From Thalassospiraceae bacterium (GTDB lineage Bacteria; Pseudomonadota; Alphaproteobacteria; Rhodospirillales; Magnetovibrionaceae), in assembly GCA_030637845.1 (NCBI GenBank), contig DAOWFT010000145.1, forward strand, positions 1 through 11,785: 11,785 nt of DNA. The letters run 5' to 3'. Below the pieces are notes generated by a model. It did not search any database and was not told where the DNA came from. It saw nothing but the letters and a program-made list of their open reading frames with translations. The position numbers and the translations under genes were made by a program. Positions 11,744 through 11,785 of the stretch are shown here, one piece after another. The stretch's first letter is position 1. Every line of letters begins with the position of its first letter.

Positions 11744-11785
11744 ATGAATTTTGTTTTTAAAGACTTGCTAAAAGGTGGGCTAAAA
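11744..11785 (+). CDS. Start of an unrecognised reading frame, cut by the window edge
   Basis: ATG at 11744 opens a frame of 14 codons to the window end (MNFVFKDLLKGGLK), preceded by an in-frame stop at 11738-11740 and by AGGG at 11731-11734, 9 nt before the ATG. The ribosome site and the position after a long gene-free leader make a real gene plausible. The residues do not look like the DnaA N-termini I know, and too little is visible for any assignment. Confidence 0.3.
   Translation, partial: MNFVFKDLLKGGLK

Overview
The window reads as a stable, mostly housekeeping stretch of an alphaproteobacterial chromosome. The dUTPase, UbiE, UbiB, Fpg and S20 proteins all have alphaproteobacterial character, and the order mutM <-> ubiE-ubiB-coaBC-dut, with rpsT nearby, is familiar from that class. 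Composition is moderate in GC with many A/T runs in coding DNA, which fits a marine or aquatic Rhodospirillales-like lineage better than a high-GC relative. That placement is an inference; no rRNA gene is present. I see no phage, transposase, CRISPR array, tRNA or defence genes.

Left part (1-2370): the 3' part of a DUF3501 gene (+) converges on a secreted SH3-domain protein gene (-). The SH3 gene is divergent from a D-glycerate/hydroxypyruvate-type 2-hydroxyacid dehydrogenase gene (+). The 239-bp divergent spacer holds two short tandem repeats and a palindrome.

Middle (2396-9362): eight genes run on the minus strand, in transcription order ubiE, ubiB, coaBC, dut, an Rrf2-family regulator gene, cysK, a HesA/MoeB/ThiF-type E1 enzyme gene and a dsrE-like gene. 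Five of the junctions are 34 bp or shorter, and two genes overlap their neighbour (TAATG at coaBC/dut, 8 bp at moeB/dsrE). Only ubiB/coaBC has a larger gap (142 bp). Functions run from ubiquinone synthesis through CoA synthesis and dUTP removal to cysteine synthesis and sulfur transfer. CoaBC consumes cysteine and CysK makes it, so the joined operon makes metabolic sense. The Rrf2 protein lacks the cluster cysteines of IscR/NsrR and sits directly before cysK, recalling the CymR/CysK pair of Firmicutes.

Right part (9408-11785): mutM (+) is divergent from ubiE across 45 bp. Its Fpg protein lacks the fourth zinc-finger cysteine. A small exported protein gene follows, then rpsT with a near-consensus promoter and a strong terminator. 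After rpsT come about 550 bp without a recognisable gene. They contain inverted repeats, a 16-bp tandem repeat, CTAG and GANTC sites and near-matches to DnaA boxes. Because rpsT neighbours dnaA in several alphaproteobacteria, this is a candidate origin or dnaA-leader region, but unproven. An unrecognised reading frame begins 42 bases before the right edge.

The most unusual general trait is a recurrence of short, mostly two-copy tandem duplications (units of 11-16 bp) in spacers and once in-frame inside coaBC. I found no clearly new multi-gene system. The best leads are the altered Fpg zinc finger, the rpsT-distal region, the duplications, and the Rrf2-cysK-E1-DsrE block.
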